From positions 1 to 27,520 of IMG/VR virus record IMGVR_UViG_3300047678_000846: 27,520 nucleotides of DNA; one strand, given 5' to 3'. The position numbers and the translations under genes were made by a program. The stretch comes from a virus. The notes under the pieces were generated by a model. That model saw only the letters and a list, made by a program, of their open reading frames with translations, was not told the origin of the DNA and searched no databases. Below, piece by piece: positions 1 through 9,900 of the stretch; position 1 is the stretch's first letter; each line of letters starts with the position of its first letter.

Positions 1-894
1 TTACGGCTTCACGATGCGCTTGAGGCCGGCAGCGATGGCGACCTTGAAGCCGTAGAGGCACTCGACCGTGACGAAGATGCGGTTGCTGCTCGTCTCGGTG
101 TAGCGCAGGTAGCCGAACGTCAGGCCCGTGTCGGGGTCGGTGACGGCGCCGGCTTCGTCGTAGTCGGCAACGGGCATGAGGTAGCGCATTGCCACCGCGA
201 GGCAGCTCGGGTGACCAGCGAAACCGACGAGCTTCTCGCCGTTCTCAGGCAGGATCGAAGTCTCGAAGACATCGAATCCCGCGAGCCGGCGAATCAGTCC
301 CTCGACGACGCCCGGTTGCGCGATGGGCGTCATGAAGCTCTTCGCCACAATGTCGTCGCCGAGCAGGTTCGTGAAATACGCGCCGTCGAGCACGAGCGCG
401 CGGTCGCTCACCGGCATCTTCGCCACCGCGCACGCTTCGCGGACGCCGAGGACTTTCTTGTAGTCGAAAGCACTCGCGGCGAGCGCGGGGATGGCCGGGG
501 CACCGAAGGGGTCGGCAGTGATCGCGGAGAAGATGTCCTGGAGAACATCCTGCGCGAGCTGCTTGACCGCGCTGGAGACGAGCGTTTCGAGCACATTGAG
601 TGCGGTCTCGGCGGCCTCGCGCGCAGTGACGTGGACGGTCTTGAACTTGTGCCGGTTGAGCTGCACCGGCACGACGTCGATCGTGCCGTCGGCGGCCGTG
701 GTGTAGCTGCCCGCGAAGTCACTCGCAGGCGACGGTGCGCCGACGACCGGCACGCGCACGGTGTCGAGCTTGTCGGCTGCCTCCGGCGAGAAGTTGGTGG
801 AAAAGGCACGCATCGGCAGCAGCGCCGCCATGAAAGGCTGGAGCGCGTTCTGCGCGACTTTGATGTCTTTGACGTTGGTGAGTGTGTTGGGCAT
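1..894 (-). CDS. Major capsid protein, HK97/P22-like phage coat
   Basis: This 297-residue protein is complete, with its stop at the left edge of the window. It is probably the coat protein that forms the icosahedral head shell. The sequence shows an N-terminal helix-rich part (residues about 1-35), a central alpha/beta region and a beta-rich C-terminus ending in GLKRIVKP. There is no signal peptide or membrane segment, as expected for a cytoplasmic assembly protein. It is called mainly by position: last in the order portal, S49 protease, coiled-coil protein, capsid, which is the standard lambda-like head order. Length fits compact HK97-fold coats. The gap to the upstream scaffold-like gene is only 12 bases, so the two are surely cotranscribed. 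The HK97 fold itself is inferred; no catalytic motif exists to confirm it. Confidence 0.8.
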   Translation of the reverse strand: MPNTLTNVKDIKVAQNALQPFMAALLPMRAFSTNFSPEAADKLDTVRVPVVGAPSPASDFAGSYTTAADGTIDVVPVQLNRHKFKTVHVTAREAAETALNVLETLVSSAVKQLAQDVLQDIFSAITADPFGAPAIPALAASAFDYKKVLGVREACAVAKMPVSDRALVLDGAYFTNLLGDDIVAKSFMTPIAQPGVVEGLIRRLAGFDVFETSILPENGEKLVGFAGHPSCLAVAMRYLMPVADYDEAGAVTDPDTGLTFGYLRYTETSSNRIFVTVECLYGFKVAIAAGLKRIVKP

Positions 895-906
895 TGGAGT
901 GGTTGG

Positions 907-1485
907 TTACTTGGCGTTGAGGATGAGGGCGCGTTTCTCGGCGGAGAGGCTGCGCCAAAAGGCGGTCTGCTCGGCGGGGTCGGTGATGGCTTTGAACTTC
1001 TCGATGAGCGTCGCGGCCTCGGCGTCGCCGCGCGGAGTGACCGGGAGCGGCTGCGGGCTGGCCGCGCCGTAGCGTTCAGCCGCGATGCGCTCGGCGGACT
1101 TCGCGTTCGCCTTGAGCGTTTCGACTTCCGTGGCGAGCGCGGTGATCTGCTCCTTCGCCTTGGTGAGTTCCTCGGCGGCGGTTGCGGCGGAAGTGAGCGA
1201 CTGCTTCGCGGTGGCGAGGGCGCGGGAAAGCTGGTCGCGCTGGTCGGTCAGCTCACCGTTGGCAAGCGTGAGCGTTTCCTTTTCGGAATTCAGCGCAGTG
1301 ATTTGCTCAGCGGCCGTGGAAGCCGCGAGGGCGTCTTTTTCCTTGCTCAGCGTGGCGATCTCCTGGCGGAAGCGTTCGTGCTGATGACCGGATTCCGTAA
1401 GCAGGGAAGCGCTGGCGGTAGCGTCGCTCTCGAGCTGCGTGATCCGCGCGAGGGCTTCTTCGAGTTGTTCGTCGATGGTTTTCAT
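907..1485 (-). CDS. Coiled-coil scaffolding-like head protein
   Basis: A 192-residue protein dominated by a long Ala/Glu/Lys/Gln-rich helix. Heptad-like spacing of Leu, Ile and Ala runs from about residue 5 to 130 (for example EQLEEALARITQLE near the start). It is followed by a short Pro-rich linker and a compact C-terminal segment with FKAITDPAEQTAFWRSL. The position between a capsid-maturation protease and the major capsid gene is where phages encode a scaffold or a capsid delta-domain equivalent. The neighbouring S49 protease would be expected to degrade it during head maturation. No sequence family is recognised directly; the role rests on the coiled coil and gene order. A head-decoration protein is less likely because those are usually beta-rich. 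Confidence 0.65.
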   Translation of the reverse strand: MKTIDEQLEEALARITQLESDATASASLLTESGHQHERFRQEIATLSKEKDALAASTAAEQITALNSEKETLTLANGELTDQRDQLSRALATAKQSLTSAATAAEELTKAKEQITALATEVETLKANAKSAERIAAERYGAASPQPLPVTPRGDAEAATLIEKFKAITDPAEQTAFWRSLSAEKRALILNAK

Positions 1486-1512
1486 TTCGTGCTTCGCGTT
1501 GTGTCAACCGCG

Positions 1513-2325
1513 TCAGTCCTCGACGTGCCGCTCGCGCAGCTTCATCAGCGCCTCCGCACGGCTGAGCACCACGCCCGACGTGAGCGAGTTGTAGGACGCC
1601 TTGCGCCCGGAGAAGCACTGGCCTTCCATCACGTCCGGCGTGATGCGGCGACCGCGCGCGAGCACCGCCGCTTTGAAATCGGCATACGTCTCGTCCAACT
1701 GCGCCTGGAGCCACGTCCGCTGCTCATCGGTGAGCGAAGTGCCGGCGACGCCGATGCTCTTGTATTTGCCTGCGGCGAAAAGTTCGACCTTCAGACCCGC
1801 CTGCTCGAACGCCTTCGTCTCATCGAGCATCGGCATCAGCACGCCGATGGAGCCGACTCGCGCGCTCGGCGTGGCGAAGATCGCGTCCGCCTGCGACGCG
1901 ATCCAGTAGGCCGCGCTGCACATCTGCCCGTCGGTAAAAGCGTAGGTGTATTTCGCCTTCGACACTTCGGCGACGAGCGCAGCCAGCTCCGGCGTGCCGT
2001 TCACGCTGCCGCCAGGTGAATCCACATCGAGAAACACAGCCTGCACGTCCGCGCGGTCGCGCGCCGCTTCAAGCGCCGCGGCCACGTCCTCCATGTCCGT
2101 CGCGCCGAGCAGCAGCCGCGCGAAGAAATCCGGCCGCTTCATCAGCGCGCCGTGGACGGTCACGATGCCTACGCCGCCCTCGACGGTGAGCAAATCCGGC
2201 TCCGGCGGCTGCGGCGAATCTTGCGAGAACAACTCAACGCGGCTCGATGCACGGAGCATCGCGGCGTGCGTCTCCGGCGTGATGAGCCACGGTTGAAAGT
2301 GGAGAGCGTGGAGCATTGGCGTCAT
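1513..2325 (-). CDS. S49-family phage head maturation protease (SppA/lambda C type)
   Basis: A 270-residue serine protease of the S49 (ClpP-crotonase fold) family. It should cleave scaffold and/or portal during prohead maturation. Visible motifs are the oxyanion region DVDSPGGSVNG (residues about 100-110), the nucleophile region DGQMCSAAYWIAS with Ser137 as candidate nucleophile, and the downstream AAGKYKSIG segment, where Lys187 or Lys189 would be the general base of the Ser/Lys dyad. The size is that of the single-domain phage form, about half of cellular SppA. There is no signal peptide, unlike cellular SppA. It lies between portal and scaffold/capsid genes, as in lambda (B-C-D-E). The assignment is firm; substrate is inferred from position. 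Confidence 0.9.
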   Translation of the reverse strand: MTPMLHALHFQPWLITPETHAAMLRASSRVELFSQDSPQPPEPDLLTVEGGVGIVTVHGALMKRPDFFARLLLGATDMEDVAAALEAARDRADVQAVFLDVDSPGGSVNGTPELAALVAEVSKAKYTYAFTDGQMCSAAYWIASQADAIFATPSARVGSIGVLMPMLDETKAFEQAGLKVELFAAGKYKSIGVAGTSLTDEQRTWLQAQLDETYADFKAAVLARGRRITPDVMEGQCFSGRKASYNSLTSGVVLSRAEALMKLRERHVED

Positions 2326-2373
2326 GCCACGCCGCCGATGTCAAAGACGCGCGCTCGTTGCGCAACGAACCCG

Positions 2374-3825
2374 CTATCCCGGCTGTCGAAGGCCGGTCAG
2401 CGTCGGCGGGTCTTCCGGCTCGCCGACCGCGGGCGTCGCCGCGATGCCGCCACTCGGCTTCCAGAGCATATCAATCGGCACACCGAACTTCTCCGCGAGG
2501 TCGAGCAACGCACGAGCGTTTTGTGCGCGGATCTCCATTTCCTCGGCGAAGTCCATGCCCTGCTCGGCAAAATGTTCGCTCAGCGTCTTGAGTCCCATCT
2601 CCACATCGGAGCGGTTCTGCTGCGCCTCACGCCCGGCATCGACGGTGATGCGGCGCGGCGTGGTGAATGCGACGCGCGTCCAGCCGTCCTGCTCCGGCAG
2701 CCGCTTTGCCGCGATGGCGTCGCCGATCACGAAAAGCCAAACGGGTTTGATGAACCGCTCGATGAGGATGAGCTGCCGATACGAGAAGCGACGATCCGCC
2801 TTGGCGACGACGAGCCGCACACCCGCACCGCCGATCTTGCTGGAATCCGCCGCGAACTCGAATGGGATGTGACCGAGTGCCGAGTCGCGCCGCAGATGTT
2901 CGAGAAAGCCGGTGAACGTCGGGCTGGGACGATTGGGCTGAAAGCTGTCCAGAGACTCACCGGGCTTCAGCGATACGAGCTTGCCGCCGATGATCTTTTG
3001 CAGCGCGCCGGGTTCGCTTGCTTCGGCTCCGGCGGTGCCGGGTTTGCCGATGGAGAAATCTCCGTCTTCATCCAGCTCACCGCGCTCGGTCTTGAGCACG
3101 CGCGACACGTCGCAGTTGTCCTTTACCGCGTGCTTCTCCAGGGCGATCAGTTCCATCTCGTCGAGGAGGTGGTTGATCGAGTGCTGCAAGGTCGGCGCGT
3201 TCCTCACTGCGCTCGCGCTTTCCGGCTCGAAGACGTGGAGCATGAGCCCGGCTGCGAGGTCGCGAAATCTTCCGTCGTCGAGCTGCACGCGGTAAAAGCC
3301 GGGCGCGCCGTAGGCGTCGAAGCCGATGCCGTCGTCGGTGTCATTGCGGTCGCAGTCGTTGATGCGGTGCGACTCGATGAGTTGAAGTCGCGGGAGGGCA
3401 TCCGCGTTGCGCGTCTTGTGGACGAAATACTCACCGTCCACGTCCATGCCACGGCACACGAGCGCCTGGCACTCCGCGAAGCAGAAGCGGTTGGTGACCT
3501 CGCAGCGCGCCGCCCAACGCGCGAAGTATTCCTCGGCGGCCTTGTTCCATTCCGGGCTGGGCGAAAGCGCCTGCGGTTTGATGCCGTCCCCCGTGGCGTA
3601 GATCGCCATGCTTCCGACCAGCTCGCGCACGAAGCCGGAGTTCTTGTGCAGGTAGCGCGAGCGCCGCACCAATTCGCGACGCGTGCCCGGCAGCAGATCG
3701 AGCTTGGCGTCGCGCGGTGCCGCACCCGGCACACGCCCGCGCCGGGGCGATTGATTAGCGGCCTCGTAGGGGCTGAACCACGCCTTCGGTAGAATCCGAG
3801 TGATGATCGAGCGCAGCGGATTCAT
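2374..3825 (-). CDS. Phage portal protein, lambda gpB family
   Basis: A 483-residue portal, the dodecameric ring at the head vertex through which DNA enters and tail joins. Recognisable lambda-portal segments are the N-terminal SRYLHKNSGFVRELV stretch, the VCRGMDVDGEYFVHKT core and the conserved IPFEFAADSSKIGGAG region that precedes the clip/wing. The start chosen is MNPLRSIITRILPKAW: the reading frame is open 90 bases further upstream, but this ATG overlaps the stop of the upstream head-joining gene as ATGA, the same junction type used elsewhere in this operon. The C-terminus is rich in Pro and Gly, common in this family. The gene is complete and shows no frameshift. Confidence 0.92.
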   Translation of the reverse strand: MNPLRSIITRILPKAWFSPYEAANQSPRRGRVPGAAPRDAKLDLLPGTRRELVRRSRYLHKNSGFVRELVGSMAIYATGDGIKPQALSPSPEWNKAAEEYFARWAARCEVTNRFCFAECQALVCRGMDVDGEYFVHKTRNADALPRLQLIESHRINDCDRNDTDDGIGFDAYGAPGFYRVQLDDGRFRDLAAGLMLHVFEPESASAVRNAPTLQHSINHLLDEMELIALEKHAVKDNCDVSRVLKTERGELDEDGDFSIGKPGTAGAEASEPGALQKIIGGKLVSLKPGESLDSFQPNRPSPTFTGFLEHLRRDSALGHIPFEFAADSSKIGGAGVRLVVAKADRRFSYRQLILIERFIKPVWLFVIGDAIAAKRLPEQDGWTRVAFTTPRRITVDAGREAQQNRSDVEMGLKTLSEHFAEQGMDFAEEMEIRAQNARALLDLAEKFGVPIDMLWKPSGGIAATPAVGEPEDPPTLTGLRQPG

Positions 3826-4079
3826 TTGGGCAGATGACCGATGACGACGCTCGTGCCGACACGAACGGCGCGTCCGTAGATTTCCGGCGCGAGCTTCCGC
3901 AACGCCGTCTGACACGCCGCGATGATTGCGTGGATTTCGTCAACGCGACGCTTCGTGATGCTCGATCCAGATTCCGACCACGCCGCAAGCGTGCGCTTTA
4001 GCTCCGCCTTTTGGGCAGCGAGGATTTCCTCCACCTCCGCGCGGGTGAAGCCAATGGAATAGTCGGGCGTGGACGCCAT
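3822..4079 (-). CDS. gpW-like head-tail joining protein
   Basis: An 85-residue protein immediately before the portal gene, with its stop overlapping the portal start (ATGA). In lambda, gene W sits exactly here between large terminase and portal and encodes a small protein closing the connector after DNA packaging. The sequence has two predicted helices (TRAEVEEILAAQKAELKRTL and the DEIHAIIAACQTALRKL segment) followed by a short basic C-terminus, which matches gpW-type topology. It is the last head gene before the 16-kb cargo block, so the terminase-to-gpW junction is where the accessory DNA sits. Family membership is inferred from size, helices and synteny. Confidence 0.7.
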   Translation of the reverse strand: MASTPDYSIGFTRAEVEEILAAQKAELKRTLAAWSESGSSITKRRVDEIHAIIAACQTALRKLAPEIYGRAVRVGTSVVIGHLPK

Positions 4080-4276
4080 GTGGTCGGCAACCTGTCAACG
4101 TGCGACGGTTTTTCGAGTATCCGCGGCGGGTGCCTAGACGAGATATTGATTCCTTGCCGGCACCGTAGAGGCATTATTGGCGGACTTTTCACGACGATCT
4201 CTTTCCTTTGTTCCATGTCGCACTAACCCTCGATGCCAACTTCCGCGCACATTAACTCTTACGATAAAACGCGAGA

Positions 4277-6982
4277 ATGAAGATCATTTTTGGCACGGCT
4301 CTCGATGGCGCTCGGCGATTGAGCACAGACCCAGTTTTTGATGAAGTCACGTGCGGACCGGCAGGATTGACGGCTCTGCTGGACTTACGACTCGGGCTCG
4401 GAGCCGCAGCGGCATCGGAGGCTAGGCGAGTGGTGCAGTATCGAAAGGCGTTGGTGAGCGCAGCGGAGAACGGACGGCGGTTCTTTTCGCGGTCACTGGA
4501 GTGCGATTCGTTCGCGACGGCAGAGACACTGCTGCTGTGGCGGGACGAGTTGCGCCTTGCGGGTTGGAGCGGGGAAGCGGCGCCAGATGCCTCAGACCGA
4601 TTGCGTGAGCTTGCCGAAGTGGAACGGCTCGCGGGTGAAGAATTGAGTTCCGGACTTGGCGACCGATTGCAGACAATCCTCGCTGAGCTTGATTTGCGTT
4701 CCCCGCAGATCGAGTCGGTTTCGGTGCTTGATGCACCCGCGCATCTACCAGACGTTTTGCGGCGCGTGCTCGAGAAGCTCGGCGCCACCTTTGATGCATC
4801 CCCGACTCCAACGGGTGCTGAAGGCAGCGATTTGTGGCGCGTTCAAAAAGCTCTCGCCACAGGTGCGAGCGAGAAACTGACGCTCGCAGGAGACGGAACG
4901 CTCGTGGCGCTGACGGCGTATTCGGAAATCACCCTCGCCCACGGCGTCGCACAGCTCGTTGCTGATACACGCGCGTCCGCAACGAAGACGACACTGCTCG
5001 CAACGGGCGACGCGCGGCCTCTTGAAACCGCACTTGGAGCGCTCGATGAGCCGCTGGTGCTGCTCGGCGCACGGTCGCAGCATCGTCCCATTCTCGCCCT
5101 GCTCTCGCTGGCATTGCGGCTGCGCTGGCAGCCGCTCGATCCGGGTCACTTGCTGGAATTTCTTGTTCATCCAGTTAGCCCGATGCGCGGCCGTTTGCGA
5201 CGCTCCCTTGCCCGCGTGGTCGCGGAGTATCCGGGGCTTGGCAGCGCGGCCTGGTTGACGGCGATCGCGGAATCGCATGCACGGATCGAAGCCGATCACA
5301 AAGACGATGCGGCGCTGAGAACGGCTGAGCTTGCGCGCATGGCGAACGATCTCGCCGAGTGGATTGATGTGACGCGCTTCGACACGAGCGGCGGAGCGCC
5401 GGGTGCCGCGCTCGCGGAGACGTGTGATCGCGTCGGGCGCTGGGCGTCGGCCCGAACTGGCACCGCAGGGTCCCAAGCGGAGCGGGCGCAATTCATGGTC
5501 GCTGCGTCGCAGGCGGTTGAGCTTGGTGAAGTTTTGCGGGAACTCCCGAATGTGACGCAAGCAGTGGTCGATCGGCTGTTTGAACAGATTGGTGTCGACG
5601 GAACGTTGTGTGGTGACACGACTGCTGAGTTGAGTCACGTCCATCACGCGGTTTCGCCGGCTGCCGTGCTTGAGACGCCGGCGGTTCTTGTATGGTGGGG
5701 ATTTCACGGTTCGGCACAGGCAAGCACTTCGCCGTGGACCAGAGCCGAACGAAGCGCGCTGGCAGCCCGCGGTGTTGCGCTGGTCGAACCGGCTGCGGCG
5801 CTCGAAGCGGCGAGCCTCGCTGCATTGCGACCAGTCCTCGCTGCGCGCGAACGGCTGATTTTAGTGATTCCACGCCAGCGAGCAAACGAACCGCTCTCAC
5901 ATCATCCGCTGCACGACAGGCTCGATGCCCTAATTAAAGGCGGTCTGCGCATCGTCGATCTCGACGCTGAGATTGTGCGTGCTAGCGAATGGCCGCGTGC
6001 GGCAGCTATTCCACGACGACCGCTCTCGCCGCTGCGCAGATGGTGGAAACTTGCGGATGGCAGTCGCCTCGCGGCACGCGACGCTGAATCGTTCAGCGGA
6101 GCGCGCCTGCTGATCTACGATCCTTTCGCGTGGGTGCTTCAATACAAGGCCGGGCTGAGGCCGGGTGCACTGGCAGCAATCGATGAAGCGCGGCAGCGCG
6201 GTAATCTCCTGCATCGCGTGACCGAGCACCTCTTCGGAGATCACGCCGGGATTGACTGGCGACGCGCAACTGAAGCTGAGTTTCACGCGTGGCTGAACGC
6301 TTTCTGGCCGGAGCTTCTAGAGGCAGAAGGCGCCAACTTCTGCATCCGTGGCAGACAGGCCGATGGCGAGCGATTGCTGGAGGAAGCCCGACGCGCAGTG
6401 TGGCGTTTGATCGTGCATCTTCGCGAGGCGGACGTGGCACGCGCGGTGGTGAAAGTGCGTCCAGCCGATGCTCGGTTTGGAACTGGAGTCTTCGGCGGCG
6501 AGATCGATCTCGAAATCGAAACGCGGCGCGGAAGCCGTGCAGTGATCGACCTCAAATACGGCCAAGAAAAAATCAAACGTGCCGAGCTCGCCGACAACAT
6601 TCAACTCCAGCTAGCGACTTACGGTTTTCTCCGGAACGCCGAAGGCGGAGGGTCGTGGCCGGAGGGTGCCTACTTCATATTTCGAAAGGGTGTGCTCCTC
6701 GCGCAGAATCGGAATCTTTTTCCAAATGCCACGATCGTCCCTCCGAAGGGTGCGTCACTCGGATTGGAGGCGTGCTGGCGCGACTTCGAGCGGATTTGGC
6801 AATGGCGTCGAGAACAGCTCGACGGCGGTTGGATTGAGTTGCCACTTGAGGGCACCGATCCGACAGACGGCACCGGTCAGGAACCAGCGTCACCGCCGCC
6901 CGACCCGCGCTGGATCAAAGACGCAAAGGCGAAGCGGTTCGACGATTTCACTGCGCTCACTGGTTGGAGGAACGATCAATGA
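4277..6982 (+). CDS. addB: AddB-like inactive-helicase/PD-(D/E)XK nuclease subunit
   Basis: A 901-residue partner of the helicase encoded just downstream, with ATGA overlap at 6979-6982, so translationally coupled. The C-terminal part carries a RecB/Cas4-type PD-(D/E)XK nuclease: an early acidic motif GGEIDLEIE (about residue 740), the DLK-type catalytic motif VIDLKYGQ (about 756) and the trailing Gln of QLQLATYGF. The N-terminal 600 residues are helical and Ala/Leu-rich without a Walker A motif, which fits the degenerate helicase domain of AddB. Together AddA/AddB process double-strand ends. It opens the plus-strand cargo operon after about 200 bases of gene-free DNA (4080-4276), where I see no confident promoter. 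The four-cysteine iron-sulphur cluster of some AddB proteins is not obvious. Confidence 0.75.
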   Translation: MKIIFGTALDGARRLSTDPVFDEVTCGPAGLTALLDLRLGLGAAAASEARRVVQYRKALVSAAENGRRFFSRSLECDSFATAETLLLWRDELRLAGWSGEAAPDASDRLRELAEVERLAGEELSSGLGDRLQTILAELDLRSPQIESVSVLDAPAHLPDVLRRVLEKLGATFDASPTPTGAEGSDLWRVQKALATGASEKLTLAGDGTLVALTAYSEITLAHGVAQLVADTRASATKTTLLATGDARPLETALGALDEPLVLLGARSQHRPILALLSLALRLRWQPLDPGHLLEFLVHPVSPMRGRLRRSLARVVAEYPGLGSAAWLTAIAESHARIEADHKDDAALRTAELARMANDLAEWIDVTRFDTSGGAPGAALAETCDRVGRWASARTGTAGSQAERAQFMVAASQAVELGEVLRELPNVTQAVVDRLFEQIGVDGTLCGDTTAELSHVHHAVSPAAVLETPAVLVWWGFHGSAQASTSPWTRAERSALAARGVALVEPAAALEAASLAALRPVLAARERLILVIPRQRANEPLSHHPLHDRLDALIKGGLRIVDLDAEIVRASEWPRAAAIPRRPLSPLRRWWKLADGSRLAARDAESFSGARLLIYDPFAWVLQYKAGLRPGALAAIDEARQRGNLLHRVTEHLFGDHAGIDWRRATEAEFHAWLNAFWPELLEAEGANFCIRGRQADGERLLEEARRAVWRLIVHLREADVARAVVKVRPADARFGTGVFGGEIDLEIETRRGSRAVIDLKYGQEKIKRAELADNIQLQLATYGFLRNAEGGGSWPEGAYFIFRKGVLLAQNRNLFPNATIVPPKGASLGLEACWRDFERIWQWRREQLDGGWIELPLEGTDPTDGTGQEPASPPPDPRWIKDAKAKRFDDFTALTGWRNDQ

Positions 6983-9900
6983 GCGACATAATCCAACTCA
7001 CCACCGCCGGCGCGGGTAGCGGAAAGACCACTGAACTGACGCGCATCATTGAGGATGCGATCAGCACCGGCGAATGCCGGCCCGAGGCGATCATTGGAAC
7101 GACATTCACGAACAAAGCCGCGGAAGAGCTGGTGGAGCGGGTGCGGCGGCGGCTGTTTGCGGCCGGCCGCGTGAGCGACGCACAGCGGCTGGAAGAATCG
7201 TTGCTCGGCACGGTCCATAGCATCTGCGCGCGGCTGCTCGGGCGATTCGCCTTTGAGGCTGGTATTTCGCCGGAGATCGTGGTGCTCGATGAAGGCGATG
7301 CGCGCGTGCTCTTGAGCGCAGCGATCGAAGAGGCCTGCCCGACGCAGCTCGTGCGCGAGATGGAGCGACTTTCCACCCGCCTCTGCCAGCGCGACGACAA
7401 GACCGGCGAAAGTTTTTGGAAAGCGCGCGTCGGCGACCTGACGAAAGCGGCGCGCGAGAATGGTATCGATCCCGCACGGCTCGCGGCGATGGCAGATCCG
7501 AGTATCGCGGAGATCATCCAGCATCTGCCTCCCGCGACGAATAGCCCGCTCGACGAACAACTCGCGGCTGCATTGCGGACGGCGCTCGGACAGATGGAGG
7601 GCAACGGCGACACGACGGCCAAGAGCGCGACTGCAAAGAACGAATTCGAGCAAGCTTTGCGCGAGCTTGGCGAGGGCCGGATGGCGTGGGCTCAATGGTG
7701 GCGTGTGGCAAAGGCTGATTTCGGCAAAACAAGCGTCGCCGCGGCGAAACCAGCGCAGGAAATTGCGCGCCATGTAGAAGAGCATCCGGCGTTGCGCAGC
7801 GAACTCGCTGAGTTCATCCGCGGCATCTTCACCGTCGCCGCAGAAGCTCTCGTCTTTTATCAAAGCCGAAAGGAAGAGCGCGGCTGGCTCGACTTTGCCG
7901 ATCTCGAAGCGCGCACGCTCGCGCTGCTCGCGCACCCGGCGGTCGCAGGCGTGATCTCGGACGAATTTGATCTCCTCCTCGTGGACGAGTTTCAGGACAC
8001 GAGCCCACTCCAGCTCGCGCTCTTTCTGCGGCTGGCAGAGCTGGTGCGTGTGCGCACGGCTTGGGTTGGCGACGTGAAGCAGGCGATTTACGGGTTTCGC
8101 GGCAGCGACCCCGAGCTGATGAACGCGGCCGTCGCGCTGGTGCGCAGCCGCGACGGTATCACTCCGCCTCTCGACATGACCTACCGCGCGCGGCCGGAGC
8201 TGGCGCAGTTTTTCAACGCGGTCTTCGTCCCCGCCTTCCAGCGAACGCTGGCGCTGCCCGCGAATGAAGTCACATTGCAGCCGAGCCGGCCAGCGCGCGC
8301 CGAGCTGCCTCCGCCGATCGAGCGATGGCTGCTCTCCAGCGGTCAGAATTACGCCAACGGAAATCCGAAGCCGCTGAACAACGATCAGTGTGCGGTCGCG
8401 ATGGCAGAGGGCGTCCGGCGCCTGCTCGCAGGCGGTTATTCCGTGGAAGACAAGCACAGCCACGAACTGCGACCACTTCGCGCAAGGGACGTGGCCGTGC
8501 TTTGCCGAAAGAACGATGTCGCGGCTGAGATCGCGGGTTGTCTCGTAACGCGTGGCATTGCGGTGACGCGCAAAACTCCTGGTCTGCTCGCGACACCGGA
8601 GGCGTGTCTCGCGCTGGCGTGTCTGCGGAGACTGCTCGATCCAGGCGATTCGCTCGCGGCTGCGGAGATCATCGCGCTCGACGGCGAGCTGACTGCCGAG
8701 CAATGGCTTGAGCAGCGACTTGCCTGGCTGGAAGACTCTGCGCCGGAGCGATGGGGGCTCGATGGCACGCTCGCGCATCCTTCGCTGCTGGCGCTGGAGA
8801 AGGCACGAGAGCATCTCGTTCTTTTCACCCCGCAAGAGGCGCTCGACACTGCGATGAGCGCCGGTGGCGTTTTCCGGGCGGTAACTGCCTGGGGTCCGAC
8901 CGAAGCTCGCGCGGCGCAGCGGCGAGCGAATCTCGAGGTGCTCCGCGGCCTCGCGGTGCAATACGAAGAGCGCTGCGGGACGGCGCATCGTCCCGCCACG
9001 GTCGCTGGCTTACTGCTCTGGTATGCCAAGCTGAAAGCAGAATCGCTGGATTGCATCGCCGCCGATGAGAGCGCCGATGCGGTGCATGTCGTGACGTGGC
9101 ACGGCGCGAAAGGTCTCGAATGGCCGGTAGTCATCTGCGCGGAGATCGAGACCGAGCCGCGTCCACGTCTTTGGAACCAAGTCCTCGTCGTGCAGGAAAG
9201 TGCGGTCGATCCACGCGCTCCGCTCGCGGCTCGACGGCTGCGCTTTTGGCCGTGGCCGTTTGGTAAACAATGGAACGGGGTGCCGCTGGCCGCGAACGTC
9301 GAGAACAGCGCCGCCGGCCAACGTGCCGCGCGTGCGGCGATCGAAGAGGAGTTGCGGTTGCTCTACGTCGCCTTCACGCGATCGCGAGACGTGTTGGTGC
9401 TGCCCTTCCGTCATGGAAAGAATGCCGCTGCGCTCGCGCCGCTCAACGCTGCGGCGTGGCTGACTCTGCCCGCCACGGCTGACGAGGTGATAGATGGAAG
9501 TGTTGGAGAATTTCTCAGTCGCGCGCGTTGCGTGATTCCGCCTGAGGCGTTCCCGGCTCAACAGCCCGAACCGCAATCAAGATGGTTTCCTCCCGGCGCA
9601 GCCCGGACACCGAAACTTCCGGCTGCGATATTGCCGCACGCCGCGCCGCCGCTCGATGGCGCAAGTGTGGGTGAATGCATCGAGTTTCAGCGGAGGCTGC
9701 CCATCCGTGGTCGCTGCGACGAAAAGCTCCTCGGCAACGCGTTGCACGCGCTCCTCGCATTCGAGTTCCTCCATCCGGACGACCGGGATCGCGGCGCCGT
9801 CGCTGAGCGACTCCTGCGAGCGCATGGCACCGCCGATTTCCTCGACGCGGCCGATGCGCTCGCGATGGCCTCGGGTTTTCGCACCGAAGTCGCGCGTCGC

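Noticed and set aside
211-2019. 602-codon plus-strand frame
   Set aside because: It lies opposite the capsid, scaffold and S49 genes, has Arg/Glu/His-rich low-complexity composition typical of GC-rich antisense frames, and has no recognisable motif.
6976-8988. 670-codon minus-strand frame
   Set aside because: It is antisense to the AddA-like helicase, whose motifs are clear; the opposite translation is arginine-rich noise.
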